A stretch of 64,000 bases of DNA from Styela clava (GCF_964204865.1 NC_135254.1:11661001-11725000), one strand, 5' to 3'. Shown: positions 1 to 12,825, counted from the first letter of the stretch. The notes: generated from the letters alone by a model not told the origin. Program-made: numbers and translations.

Positions 1-2929
1 AATGTATTGCCAAGAAGCATACATTGTAACTGAAGATTGACAAAAGCTCAAATCTATCTTCGGATAATACAAAATAAACGCGAGGCACATCTCCTCTCGT
101 CCTGCTTTATATTAACCAATTAAGAAAATTAAAAGTATTGCAATGCATATAATATGTCGTGGCCATATAAATATATGGCCATGGAGTATCTTTATTATAC
201 CTATGCCGTTTATTTAGAAAACATTACCGAAATCAATCAAACCAATTTTTCTCAAATCCATCACAATTTGCATTACCCAGGAAGCACCGGGGAGTCCAAG
301 TTAAAATTGAAATAATATAAAAGCAATTGACTTTTAGACGAAATTTCCATTTTCAAATACGAATAGCCTTCATCTAGCTGTCGAAGATAAACTGATTATG
401 GTGAAATTATCATCACTTGAGGCAAAACTGCGAGGTCGGAGTTTGGCATATTTTCGCCGGAGTCGGAGTTGAAATCTTTTTCGTATTTAAAACTCTCCGA
501 ATTCTGGAGACTGAATTGAAATTCGGATTTTTTCAAAGTCATAACTCTAGGTCTAGGCTATCAATGGTCACAAAAGATGTCGTAATTTCTACAAAAACTG
601 ATTTCTCCAACATCGCAGCGGGATTTTTTCTGCCCGAGGCCGGGAATCGGAATCAAGCCATTTGAATCACAGTCACTAAAAGTCCATGCAAAACAAACCC
701 CAATTATTTATTTACTAATTGACACTGTCAATAGAGAGTTCTAATAAACTTTCCTTTTTGCCTCTGTCATTGCTACTCGTCCCTGCGTATTGTTATCGCA
801 TTCTAGTTGGAAATTGTCTGTACTAACACTTGGATTTAGATATCTTGCTCCTTGGTAATTGAAATCATAGTTTTCATCACTGACGAGGTACGGAAGTTCA
901 GTTCCATTTCTGATATTGGAATATATGATGATTAAATGCAATGATAACAAATTATCGTTTTAAAATTTGATGTTCTCTCCTCAATTTTTAGGAATGGTTG
1001 TGGGATATTCTAAATGGAATACCTGAGGTGGCGTGGTCTCATTTTTCTCCCGGCTTCGTGAGAGTGAAGCACAACACTGAAAGCTGTAACGTGGTCTCTC
1101 TCATAGATACTGACATTTTCTAGGTAAGTTAGATATGTGGAAATTAGCAACTTGCTTAGAGAAATTTGTTATAGACCTATCTAATTCTTGACACTTCTTG
1201 TTGGCCGTCCTGGGAGCTCATTTTGAGTGCATCTCTACTTAGCATATGTGTCATATTATCACTTGGATACTGCAACAGAATGAAGGCCCCGTCAATTCGA
1301 TCATATTGAAATATATTATCCGCACTATTTATTATTTGAATAAAACCGATATATGTAAAATAAATGATCGATATGAGCTTATAATTTTTTCACCCAAGTT
1401 TAGTGCTAGAAAGTACAAACTTGTGAGATTTTACATTTCATTGCAAACGTTCCTGAGGAATAAACTCAAGATTACCGGTTTACAGGTAAAACCGATCAAA
1501 CAAAATATTACTTTGCTTGTTATCAGCTTGACTTACAGATTTAACACATTCGTTTGTACAGTGTGCAGTGCAGACATAGTTCCCGATTTGAAAAAACGCC
1601 AACATCATATTTTCGAAGAGTAGGCTTATATGTAAACCGAAATCCAGAATTATCGCGAACTTCTGGAATGCCACAAAAGATTGACACTGTTAAACTATTT
1701 TATGACAAGTTTCGATAAGTATGATTATATTTGATAGGGGAGTATAATATTATACACAAACTTGCAATCTTGCTTGGATGATGCCACTTACAGTTTATGC
1801 TATACAAGTCTAACATAACCTTGACTTCTTAATACTAATGCTGTGTATTGTTTTAACTGGGGAAAAAAATATTTTCGAGAATGTGACCTTCGACCACGTT
1901 AGGGTTGTTGTATTGAATTTTCTATTGTACATAAACCGGATCTCCTGGTCCACCGTCTAGAAAACCCGCTTCTTTTGGAAACGTCAGTCCCTGTTAACTC
2001 ACACATAGTTTAAGGCCTATTTTTATCTATTTCTCAGAGGTACTTGAAAGGATGGAAACTCAACTAGTAAAAAACTAGGGTAATTCGTGTTTGAATCAAC
2101 AAAAAAGAGTGTCGAGGCCCAGTATTCCAGGTCCCAGGCTGCTTTATCACAAAATTTCCTCACGGAGACGAACAACCTCTGATCGCAATCTTTGTGGCCA
2201 TAAGACAGAGGTTGTAATTCTAACAGTTTATATATCTTGCAGGGTCTTGATAATTAAGTTCAAAAATAGGCGTTGCCAATTCAAATCAGTGATTGGATCT
2301 GTGGGAGCGGATACTTTCCAAACTAAAGGATATTTTCTCTGAAAGCATTTCGCGTTTTATGAATTCGGGCAACTCGAGTTATTTTAGCAAACTTACTAAA
2401 GGCAATTCAAATTATTTTGGACTTCTTGAATTCACTATATTTAGGTTTATACTATATTAGGTTTAACACATTACCCCAGCTCCTAATAGCCATTCAAAAA
2501 CAATGGTCGTACACGTATCAAAATGAGCCATATTTGGGGTATAACACTGATCGTCCTTTGCCAGTTCAGACTCATTCTGTGGAACAAATATGTTTTTCTA
2601 TTTTGATTATCTCCAATACTTACTTCAAAAGTAATATGACTTTCAGTAAATTTCCGATATAATGAAATTTTCACAGATTGCAACATTGTAGAATGGCTGT
2701 AACTGTCACTCGGGGGTCATTTGACTTTTCACATTCGGCGAAAAAACGACAATACATAAAACCAATATGCAGGATACAGCTGAATACTGCAAACTAAATA
2801 TATAGTTTGTCTATCGGTATCCGGTAGTAGCCTACTTTCCACATCACGATCATTCGTCTAATCGGGTTCTCGCTATTGAATTGTGTCATGTGAGCTTAAT
2901 TATACCGATTATTCTCAGTTTTTGGAAGT
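1..2929. other. Left flank with no supported gene
   Basis: I see no exon with a recognisable domain and matching splice sites here. The open frames present, such as 1246-1623 (125 codons), are low-complexity AT-rich translations without domain signatures. A short stretch near 430-480 repeats a GGAGT-type motif and looks like degraded repeat DNA. Confidence 0.5.
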
Positions 2930-3367
2930 GTTTTGAAGCATCTCCCTTGGCTATACTCTGAAACAACCACTTTGATGCGAAAAGCCAGTGAGTTCGAAGG
3001 AATATAAGTATTTCTTATTTAAGATGCTCTATCGAATTTACTACATGTAAAAACAAACGAAAATGGTAATTGAAATTCAAAAGTACGTAGGGAGTTACAG
3101 TTCTTTTGCGTGGATAAGACACCCCCAGATTCCGCACAAGATTATGCTGTGCCAAACTCTCAAAGAAGTTATCAGCATGACTACAATGTCAGCATAGTTA
3201 TAGTCATGTTTGTATCTTATATTTATTTAGTTGCGGTTGGTCCAATAAGCCACACAAAGCCTTTTTCGTCATGTTATATGTGGTAATTGGGTATAAGACA
3301 TCTAAAAAAGATTTGAGCCTTTCGAAGTCCAATCTATACGTTAAAGTTGCGGGAGAAGTCCCTTAGC

Positions 3368-3733
3368 AAGTTCGTTTGCCAAAGTCAAGTCACGCTAATA
3401 GCAGGAAAGATAAAAGAAAGCCTGGTTGGCTCATGCATTTGAATATTACCGATAAAAGATCAGAGCTTATTATTGCTATAATATTAATATGGTATTCTGA
3501 CAAAAAACGACAAAACTACAAAATCAGTGAAGTTGTGAGATAAATTTCGACCGATTCAAATCGCAAATGAAATTATTGTTTTGTTGCATATTTTATACAA
3601 GTTGTGATGAGACATAAATTGGTGAATACACATCTAATTATATATATTGACGAAACTTGTGTTTATTTATTATGTAGATAACTTACGCTTATCCATTAGT
3701 TCACGTAAACATTATTTAGAGAATACAGTAACG
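3368..3733 (+). promoter_or_regulatory. Conserved 5' flank of protease gene 1
   Basis: Short blocks here recur upstream of gene 2 (about 14920-15204): a CAAGTTCGTTTGCC block, AAAGATAA-like GATA motifs, GCCTGGTTGGCTCATGCATTTG, and a block ending in CTACAAAATCAGTGAAGTTGTG. Gene 1 carries about 100 extra bases (roughly 3565-3655) between the last block and the ATG-proximal part. Conservation between paralogues plus GATA-type motifs suggests shared promoter or 5'UTR elements; no TATA box or start site can be fixed from sequence alone. Confidence 0.4.
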
Positions 3734-6700
3734 ATGTTCAAGTGTTTGTTGTTGTCGGTGTACGTCTGTTTGATTGTTGGAATTTCTGTTAAAGGTAAGT
3801 GGTAGGTTTTTGTATATAATATAGTTTCGATGATTAAATGAAATGTCAAATAATTCATTGTTTTTACCTGGTTATTGCGTATTAAATTGCCCGCAGAAAC
3901 ATGCACGTTTTCTGCATTTCCATTTTTATTTCTTCTGACCTAAGTTATTGCTATTAACATACAAAGCATGCGATGACAAGGACATTGAATGTCCGGACTG
4001 GAAGATATTTTGTGGAGACAACGAGTTTGTGGACAAAACTTGCAAAAGAACTTGTGGAAACTGCCCAACCACAACAACAACAGGTGGCTGTGAGTTTTGA
4101 ATTGGAATATTTTAGTTAATTCTTTGTTACTTTGTTCCCGTTTTATAACATTTTTGTTTAGTTCTGAAATTAGGATTTAAATGATACTGAAAGTATTTTA
4201 GTATTTCATTATAAAATTCGGACAGTTTTCGTAAAATAACTTGGACCATTGTCAAACGCGCCAACGCTGATACGTTTTCGGTATTGCCCAACGAAGTTAA
4301 ATTCATTTCTAAATTCAAACCAGCTGTCTATATGGCATCTTTCACGAACGGCACGAATGGCGATCGGAACTTTATATCCATGCTCTCTCAACCAAATCGT
4401 ATTACTTTTGCTTAGCATGTGTTGACAAAGTCCATGGATGTCCCGACTGGAAATTTTTTTGCGGAAGCAGTAACGTTTACGTCGACACTAATTGTAAAAA
4501 GACATGCGATGCCTGCCCAACAACTGGAGAAGGTGGTGGGGGAGGCGGAGGGGGAAGTGGAAGTAACAGTGAGTATTGTCATCTGAAAAATTATTAAAAA
4601 ATTGTAAAAAGTTTTATATTACATTTGAATATTGAGTAATATTTATTTGCAAATTGATACAGTAAAATCTATTTCAATTTTCAACTTTTGAAAAGCTGTT
4701 GTGTGTTCTGCTTCGCTGCAAATATATAAAAAAATATATAAATGTTTTGATGCAGCGTGGTCTTCATGCTCAAAAACATGCGGTATGGGAACGAGGTTTA
4801 AAGAGACGTGTCAAAGCGGCAGTTGTTCAAAAGAATGGGAAGCATGCGAGATACAAGACTGCCCAGAAGCATGTAAGTACCATCACAAATACGATTCATG
4901 GCTGATTCCGAAATATATATCCACCAATTTTACGTACCCACTCTAAATTTAATATAATTGCTAATAGCTTGCGGGAATAATAAAAGAAAACGAAATGGAA
5001 TGCCGCATGCCTGTTGCACTATAGATTCATATTCATCTGAGTGTGGAAAACAATTCATCAACACACAAAGAGTGGTAAAAGGAGATCCTGCAATATTCAA
5101 AAAATATCCTTGGATTGTAATTATTTTTATTTGTTGTTGTTTTCTATATTATGCTTTTCTGTTCCTATACTTGCCATTAGTCACCGACGACCAACTAAGC
5201 TCTTTAAGCTAAAACAAAATCTATAAAGAACCGGATGAATATATTCATTTCGGAAGACAAATTTGAATCTGTCCGAGTTTTCACCCTACCCTACCAGTTG
5301 GTCTGGTGCCATTTTACATGGGTTATTTTTTTGTCAACCATTAGGCCCTAAAGCTTTACTCATGGCTTTTTAATAGCGTATGATAGAGCTCCATTCAGCA
5401 ATATATGTAAAACGCACTCCTCTAAAAAAATTTTTTTTTACGTTAAAATTCCAAAACGTCTATTGAACTTGCGAGATTTAGAGATTCTAGTAGAGGGTTA
5501 ATAATTATTCCTAACTAATTAATTTTTATTTCAACGTTTTCTTGTGTTATTTTTCAACAGAACAACGCCAAAACCACTATTATAGCAAGAATGGTTACAA
5601 GAATTCACGATTGTATTTACAGAATTTTCGTGTTCAAGGCTTCAATTAACAATTTTGATGACGTCACACCTCTAATTATTACTACACACGCCCCCCTCAA
5701 TGCAAAAAATGTTACTTTTTCCGACGGAAATGCGCGTAGAGAAACGTGAACATTCTAATGCGCGCCGTCAAGCGTGAAAATTACCATTAATTTTACGTTT
5801 TTTTCACGTTTAAAAAATCTCGATACCTCTGCCAAGTATGGTGCAGTCGAAATCATATTTGTCAAAACAGCGCAGCGCCAGGGATGATATGTATGACTGA
5901 AAATACATGCTAAACCAATAACGAGAATATCGGTCAGAGACCGGAGACCTATCGATCGAAAGTTAGGGGATCCCCCAAAACAGCGCTCTTACTCCATAGT
6001 GACACCTTGTGTTCCATCACTAATTAATTAATACCTCGCTAATTATACGACATAATTCATCCAAAATCAATAGTCTTCTGGTCCGACATATGATGAATGC
6101 ACATGCAAAATTTGGAGCAGATTCAATCTCGCTTTCGTGAGATATCGCGTGCATCTAACAGACAAAGAGACAAATACCTATCAACATACTTACCGATTAA
6201 AATCGATAAGTAATAAGTCATTATAAAGAAGAAGTTAATGTTAGTGATTTCCTGTCTGAGTCGCGTCAACAATCTCACACATCTGACTGGCGATTTTGAA
6301 ATCGATGCTATTATTTATACGATTCGCACTTTGCGTCACGGCTGGAGTATCTTTTTCGTGAAATATACGACTCTACTATAGAACATTGACTGTAAAACCA
6401 TTAATACCTTTTAGTATATACCATCCGGCTGTATTGGGCCAATATGACCGGATAAGCAGTACGTTGGTAGCGAAATCCACAGAATTAATTCGGCATAACT
6501 TGTTTCCTCATGTAAATAATTCAACTATAGACCTTCAGTATTCTGGTATTTTTGCATACCCACTTATTAGACACGAAATGTACATATAGATCGTTTTGTT
6601 ATTAATACAATATTGTTGTTCTTGTTTTTCGAATTCTCTTTTCTGAAAAAATCGCTTTCCTTAATTACTGGACTAATTGATTTGCAATATTCAGGGGTTA

Positions 6701-9085
6701 AAGATTGCATTTTTTGTTAGAATTAATTTTATTTCTTTCAAAAATTTCTGTGGGCTCTATGGGATTCGTTTTTGTGTGTGCTATGATGACAAGAAAATTT
6801 AAGCACCTTGTGGCGGTTCCACAATCGCGTTAGTTGTAAACACTGTTGTACCGATGCTACTGTGACAGATCGTATGCAGATGTAAGATATTGCTCCTGTT
6901 ACGATTACTAAATGTCAATTTGTAATTTGTATGTTATTTTTTTTAACTTATAGTTATGATTTATTCTATAAAGGTGGCAATCAAAGCAACTGGAGCATTT
7001 ATTTCAAGCGAGCATTACTGCGCTGGATCCTTAGTGTCTATGAAGCACGTTGTTACAGCAGCCCATTGTCTTGCGTGAGTATTCACTATAGATATATATG
7101 TTTACTTGTTTGTATGGGAAGCAATTTCTTCTATGGTGCGCGATGGCAATGCCCAACTAGTGTGATTTTGTAGGAATAATATTATAATAAATTTCAAGAA
7201 CGCTTCATCAAAGCGAAGCAGTAAACTTTCGACTTTTGCATAGCCAGAGAGTAACACGAACAAGTTTAAAGACCGCTACAAATAATATGTATTAATTTTC
7301 AAAAGACAAAATTTAGAAGTGGAAAAAGAATCCCATAGAGCCCACAATTTTTTTTTTAAATTAATAAAAGTAACAGCCTTCTATCGCAAAGTACGATCTT
7401 TGGAATCTGATAAATTCAAACCAAATTATCCAGTAGTTGATGAAAAAAGAATTTTTTTATACGGTAACAACAAGGAGAAAATATCAACAAGAACAACAAC
7501 ATAATAACAAAACGATCCATAGGTTCATTTCGTGTCCAATAAATGCAAATGTACAGTGGCTATGAAAGTCAGAATATGAATATTAAGTGGAAAACACTGA
7601 TGAAACAATCATGAAACAATAATTTTATTTTACAGAAATCCGGAGACCGGAATAGCGTATCCGTTAAATTCGTTTGTGCTCAGTTTTGGACTCCTACGAC
7701 TAAATGATTCTCCAATGGCCATCAGAACGGTGAAACGAGTTCATTTCAGGCCACTAACAACAAATAATATTAACGGCAAAGTATTCGACTATCCTCGTGA
7801 TGATATAGCCGTTATTGAGGTAAGTGAATATCAATTGAATAGTATTCTATTTCCATTTGGAGCGCAAACGAGTAATAGTTATAACCTGGCCTAAAATTAT
7901 AACTTAAAAGTTATATACGGTATATATATTACTACTGTTTGATTAATCTAGGTAGACAAGATGATGCTGAATAGGATATCTTGATATTTTCTTTGAGCCC
8001 GTGCTACTAACATGAGGGGTTCAGGTTTCAAGACTTCATTTATCTTAAGTCACCTGTAAATCATAATTTATTTTTTGCTTCGTACAGCTTTCGCAATCGG
8101 TGACAAAATCCTCCAGTATTTATCCCATCTGTCTTCCGCACGGGGAAATCACTCCCAAAGATACAACAGGATTTGTTGCAGGCTGGGGAATAGGTAATAT
8201 GTCTATGATTGTGATAATTATTTGCTTTAACAATGTTAAAAACACTACACATTTCCTGGGAATTGATTGTTAGTGGTATCGCACAGACTTGGCAAAATTT
8301 GGTAGATTTGGGGCGGTGTCTGGAATCATTAGTTTCACATCACACACATGTAATGCTCTATGGCTATGTCAACCGGATTCTGCTCCCCTGCTGCTTTTTA
8401 ATAAATCAAGTATGTCGTGTCTCCTGCTTTATGCGTTCTATAAACTATTTTCAGATTCGGCGAATGGAATACTCAGCCTAACTCATTTACAGGAAGCGGC
8501 TGTTCAAAATTTGGATGTTGACATTTGTCGTGCTGGTTATGCAAAATATAGCTCATTAATGCCTAATGAAGCCAGTTTTTCGAAAACCAGTAAGGATATA
8601 TTGTGTGCGGGAAGCATTCATGAAATAGTAAATACCTGTCGGGTAAGAATCTAACATCAAATTTAGACGAAAACATAAAATAACGGAACAAAATGATCTG
8701 TCATAAATATTTCACCCTTAAGAGGATCCATTCCAAAGTAATGGAAATTCACACTTCATTTATTGCCAAGTAACGTGTAATTTAGCATGGTTCATGATAA
8801 TACTTGCCTGATCCTGATCGTCCTAACAGTTGCTATTGTCCCATCATTTTTCTTCTTTCTTAAATTATGTATAATTTTCAGGGTGACAGTGGCGGACCTT
8901 TGGTGTTCCAAAGATGTGAAAGCTGTAGTTGGTATTTGGCTGGAATTGTGTCTTTTGGTCATCCAGATTGCACAAAAAAAATACCCGGCGCTTACACAAA
9001 AGTTTTGAACTACGAGGATTGGATAAGAGGAATTATTAAGGAAGAACCTGATAGTTTTTATTGTTCTAGAAATGTCGGGCCTTAA
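3734..9085 (+). CDS. Protease gene 1: secreted ShKT-ShKT-TSP1-chymotrypsin-fold serine protease
   Basis: Exons 3734-3794, 3967-4089, 4416-4568, 4756-4872, 4968-5116, 6974-7074, 7636-7819, 8088-8193, 8455-8642 and 8882-9085 join in phase to 461 codons. Order: signal peptide (1-20), ShKT 1 (22-53), ShKT 2 (63-95) followed by a poly-Gly linker, TSP1 (about 114-150, starting WSSCSKTCG, six Cys), propeptide, activation site R|VVKG, then the S1-family protease domain. Triad: His232 in TAAHC, Asp291 in RDDIAV, Ser397 in GDSGGP. The residue at chymotrypsin position 189 is Asn391, so specificity is probably not tryptic although activation is at Arg. C136 and C201 are both replaced (Gly, Phe), while C1-C122 should still tether the propeptide. 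An extra CxxC follows GDSGGP. Intron 5 is 1.86 kb, versus 0.74 kb in gene 2. AATAAA is at 9189-9194. The domain calls are firm; the in vivo role is unknown. Confidence 0.92.
5280..6440. repeat. Insertion specific to gene 1 intron 5
   Basis: Intron 5 of genes 1 and 2 aligns on both sides of this stretch: gene 1 resumes at CCGGATAAGCAGTACG near 6447, matching 17236 in gene 2. The intervening ~1.16 kb has no counterpart in gene 2. It is richer in CG dinucleotides (around 5690-5790) than its flanks. No coding region or clear terminal inverted repeat is visible, so this is an unclassified insertion, or a deletion from gene 2. Confidence 0.5.
6564..6800 (+). repeat. Dispersed repeat family R, forward copy
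   Basis: Shares ordered blocks with other copies: GGACACGAAATG-like start, GATCGTTTTGTTATTA, AATTACTGGAC(C/T)AATTG, GGTTAAAGAT and GTGGGCTCTATGGGATTCG. It lies in intron 5 of gene 1, just upstream of the exon carrying the catalytic His. An inverted copy lies downstream at 7316-7543. Confidence 0.75.
7316..7543 (-). repeat. Dispersed repeat family R, inverted copy
   Basis: The reverse complement gives GGACACGAAATGAACC, GATCGTTTTGTTATTATG, AGAAGGCTGTTACTTTTATT and GTGGGCTCTATGGGATTC, matching the forward copy at 6564-6800. It sits in intron 6 of gene 1, so the two copies bracket exon 6 in opposite orientations. Confidence 0.75.
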
Positions 9086-9715
9086 AATTTTATCTTAGCT
9101 TACATCCTACCTTGGGACAGAAATAATCTAGATATTAATTGAGGCTTCTTTGTAATAGTACTAGTGAAATGTTTTCATGATATCTTGAAATAAAGATACC
9201 ACATCATCAATAACTTCACTATGCGTATATATTTATATATATATATATACATATACAATACAATTAGGGTATTCATCGAAAACAACTACACATAGTCGAT
9301 AGACCGTAATCCAATAGTTTGGAGCTATAACATTGCTAGCCACGTGAATCTGCTTAAATTTCAAAATTTGCAGTAAGTACGTATTCAACTCTACTCTCTG
9401 TATCACACAATTTTACTCATACTAGGTGCTACTTTATGCTAATTGAATTGGCGCTATTGTAATGAAAATGCTTTTAAAACTGCTATTATTTTCCTTGTGT
9501 CATGAATAGGTGTTGTCTGGAGCAAATAAGTTGTGTAAAATAACGTAATTAATAAAATTATTGTTCATTCACTTCTACAAAGATTACGACGGGATATTTA
9601 CGACACTTATGATGGTAAAATCTGAGTTTCTGAATAAAAAGTCTAATTCTGCCTGGGGCCAACATAATTATGTGGAACTATACACGTGTAAGCAATGTAT
9701 GCAACAAAGATAAGT

Positions 9716-10443
9716 CAGAGTGGTCCAAGGTTGCGAGATTGAAGGGCCGCAAAAACTTTTGAGGAGGTCTCGCGGGCCGCAGTCGGAGAAAACCCAAAAG
9801 TGATCAAAACATTGCGAGTTTACTTACTTTAAATATATTTAGAAACGAGAGTTTATCGTGGTTTAACGTTGTTGTTGGTGAGGTAATGCGTTTTCGCCCA
9901 GTTTACTTCGGTCACCTTTTTTCTACTCTCATTGTATGATGAATTCATTACTTGTAGCGTGAACAGTCCTAGTGCTACCGTCAAAAAACAACCAAGTCCG
10001 TCCAAGTTGAGACCCCGGACCCAGATAAAAAAAAAAAGTCAGCTCTGCGGTTCGTCACTGCTGTCACATGGCCAACGCTTGAAAATAAAGTGTTTTGACT
10101 GAAATAAAGAAACAGAACGTCTTTTCAAATGAGGAGTTACTTGACGCTAGCTCATCCCATCGTCTTGGTCCTGTTTGCACAAGACAATTCATTCTCCTTT
10201 CATCGATCACAGGACGTCATTCTAATATAGCCACATAGATACAACAATGAATTTCCATGATTTCAACAAACATCAATCCCAATATCGGGATCAGGAAAGG
10301 ACTATTCCTAAATGGAATAATTTGAAAATAAATCAAAATTGTTCTTTTAATAAATACAAATATCTGTCAATGATTTAGTAATGAACCCTGAAATTGTTTT
10401 GTGCGCGGCATGCGGCCCGCGGGCCGTAACTTGTACCTCTTTG
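9716..10443. mobile_element. Non-autonomous hAT-like element
   Basis: The left end reads CAGAGTGGTCCAAGGTT. The right end, reverse-complemented, reads CAAAGAGGTACAAGTT followed by GGCCCGCGGGCCGC. These are imperfect terminal inverted repeats of hAT type. The flanking octamers are AGATAAGT (9708-9715) and ACATAAGT (10444-10451), a 7/8 match expected of an 8-bp hAT target duplication. At 728 bp with no transposase frame it must depend on a transposase made elsewhere. Confidence 0.75.
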
Positions 10444-12170
10444 ACATAAGTATTATTCACTGCCTCTCGTCCTACGGGTCGACCAAACGGATCTGTTACG
10501 CATACAAATGACCAATCAGTTTCAACGTAAATGCATGATAGAATGCAAAGAGCCAAGCAGCATTCTTGCACATGATTGTTTGACACGAAATTAGACCTCC
10601 CTTTGAGATAGCCTACTCCAGGACGTGCCACAACATATTGACATAAGCGTCCTTGCGTCTCACAAACCCTAATGCTTTTCTTGAATTTGACTTGAAAGCA
10701 TTTAAACGTTTTTGTCCAATATAAATTTTCTCTTGGGCGTTGGAGTAAGATATTTTGTCTACATTGCAAATATGTTTTTTTCTTGCTGTAAGTTTGTTCG
10801 AGTAGCGGCAGATTAGATTATAGGTTTTGAAATTGGCGTAATATAAAGACTCTCAACACCTACGGCCTCCAGGTTTTTGAAAAAAATAGTAATTTTGCTG
10901 ATAACGGGCTAACACCATTTATTTAATTTGTCACGTTTCATAAAAGTCAACAGACGAGAGTGAAAGATTAGAATGATTACAGTAAAAGAACTGAATAAAT
11001 GTTATCGACTTTCTTCAAATTAATGAATTCAGTACCAAGAGTGTTTTTGCACTCGACTATGGAGACCTCTCAAATCCAGCACTTTTTTGTAATTTGTATT
11101 TTTGGACGCCAGGTCAGAAAAGATGTTGCGAAATGAACGAGAATGACGTAGGCCTTCTTGCTTAATATTTGGTATAAATCAGAGGGAAACAAACAAAACT
11201 AGATTTGTCAGTTCCGTTTCTAAATGCCAGATTCAATTGCATTCGAGACTTTAAACTCTGCTATCTCTTTGCTACTTCGGCATTCGGGCCAATTTCAGCG
11301 TTAAATGGGTCTTTGCGAAGGAACGCGTTGTCGTTGAATATGAACCGATTCGAATAATTTTTGATCCGAAACGCCGAGCGCTATGAAGATGATGTTAGTA
11401 GACAATATTAACACCGCGTTGGCATATTGTATTGGACAATTTTTGTGTAACAGGGATGTTGAGCCGTCTTTGTGTGTCGATTTAACGGTACAATAGTATA
11501 CAATGAGCTTTTATTGTCGTATGAGAATCAGGGACAAAGTTGGCAGTGAATGTTAGAATCCCCGAATATTTAAACTCGTGTAATCGCGTCTGCAAAAAAC
11601 GGTTAGGCTCATACAACCGGCGCAGGGTAAATGATTAATCGACACGCAGTGCTTTTTATTGCGAATGAAAATGCGGCATTCCGTTGAAGATATAATTAAA
11701 CTCACCGTCGAGCTAACATTATTGGGAATGCAAAATCCGTGATGTTGAGCGGAATTGTAGAAGTTTTCAAAATCTTCAATCTTTTGCCGCGACTAGTTCA
11801 GCTACGTCGGAAATGGAAATCAATTTAATTTAAAAGCAGTTCATTACTCATCTAATGTGGTATTGATAATTAAAACTAAAGAGTATGCTGGAGTGGTATG
11901 GGCACTCATTTATGAAATCGTAAAGCTTCAAAAATCAATCTTCAAATATATTTATTCAATTTTGTAACATTTACCTTTATGCACACGACGTCATTATGAG
12001 TAACAAAAGCTATCTGCTACTGCGACCATGTTTGAACTGTTTTTATATTATTTCGCTGGCTGACACTTGAATGCTATGTATATATATATATATGAGATAT
12101 TGCGGTGGATTGGTGATTCAAGGTTTAGTTTTATTCGAAAGAAAATGGATATAAAACGATGTGAACTTAC

Positions 12171-12389
12171 TTCATTCATATATTCAAATACGGTTTTTCC
12201 AGCCACGTTGCTTGGTCCTGTAAGTTGAAAATGCGCAAGGATGGCACCGGGATTATTTTCAACTCTGTTAAGTAGGAATAGGATGTTCTTTATTCTTTGT
12301 GGAAAAGTTGAATTAATCATTTGTAGATCCACGGTCTCTGGTATGATAATCCGTACATTTCGGGCGGTAAATGAAATTAACCAGTTAAC
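12171..12389 (-). CDS. Isolated exon-like open frame, unidentified
   Basis: On the minus strand an acceptor-like TTAG precedes position 12389 and a strong donor GTAAGT follows 12171. The enclosed 219 bases are exactly 73 codons, phase 0 to phase 0, without a stop. The peptide is balanced, with segments such as NNPGAILAHFQLTGPSNVAG and TVFEYMNE, and looks more protein-like than neighbouring chance frames. I do not recognise the family, and no partner exon was found nearby. It may be an exon of a gene with long introns, a relic, or chance. Confidence 0.35.
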
Positions 12390-12433
12390 CTAATTTTGTA
12401 GGAAGGCGTGATCGATCAGAAGTTACCTGATAA

Positions 12434-12825
12434 GGACACCGGACAGTTATAACGATCGTTTTGCATTATTTTTGGACACCTAGTGGGAAACCTAAGAAGT
12501 TGATTTTCTCTTTAATTACTGGACCAATTTCTTCAAAATTTTCAGTGGTTAAAGATGAATTTGTTTTCTAGAAAGCTATTACTTTTATTCGTTTCAAATA
12601 TTCCTGATAGCACTGTGGCATTCGTTTTTTTTTTGACACGCAATGGATTTGTTTTTATGCTGGCACTCTTCTTTTTTGTTTATTTGATCACGTGCTCATC
12701 GAACGTCGGTGGTGTGTGACGAAATTCTTGCTCTGCTATGGCGAGCAGCGCCGTAGGTACCGGTAGCGTCAAAGTAAGCACTGCTTCGCTCTGATGGAGG
12801 TGTCCATATATTTGAGCATTGCTTT
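12434..12825 (+). repeat. Dispersed repeat family R, forward copy
   Basis: Contains AACGATCGTTTTG, TTAATTACTGGACCAATT, CAGTGGTTAAAGAT, AGAAAGCTATTACTTTTATT and, further on, a GGTACCGGTAGCGTC block and TATTTGAGCATTGC. The latter blocks recur in reverse near 62515-62640. This is a longer copy than those beside exon 6 of genes 1 and 2. Confidence 0.65.

Larger units (their letters stand above)
2930..9323. repeat. Older tandem gene duplication, left copy
   Basis: This block aligns with 14232-20493 across the 5' flank, all ten exons, most introns and the 3' flank of protease genes 1 and 2. Conserved non-coding anchors include the stretch around 2970-2985 (CCACTTTGATGCGAAAAGCC, compare 14271) and the 3' flank around 9290 (compare 20470). 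The copies differ by large indels in introns and by many substitutions, so the duplication is clearly older than the one at 39-61 kb. Left-copy-specific DNA includes about 1.16 kb in intron 5. Confidence 0.8.

Noticed and set aside
1246-1623. 125-codon plus-strand frame
   Set aside because: AT-driven composition, no domain pattern, no supporting splice context; it is overlapped on the other strand by another chance frame.
3967-4568. ShKT domains read as potassium-channel toxins
   Set aside because: They sit in multidomain secreted proteases, and the Lys-Tyr pair tied to channel block is not at the expected place. The Cys pattern shows only the ShKT fold.
10347-10769. 140-codon minus-strand frame
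   Set aside because: It overlaps the right terminus of the hAT-like element, and part of its translation is just that GC-rich terminus.
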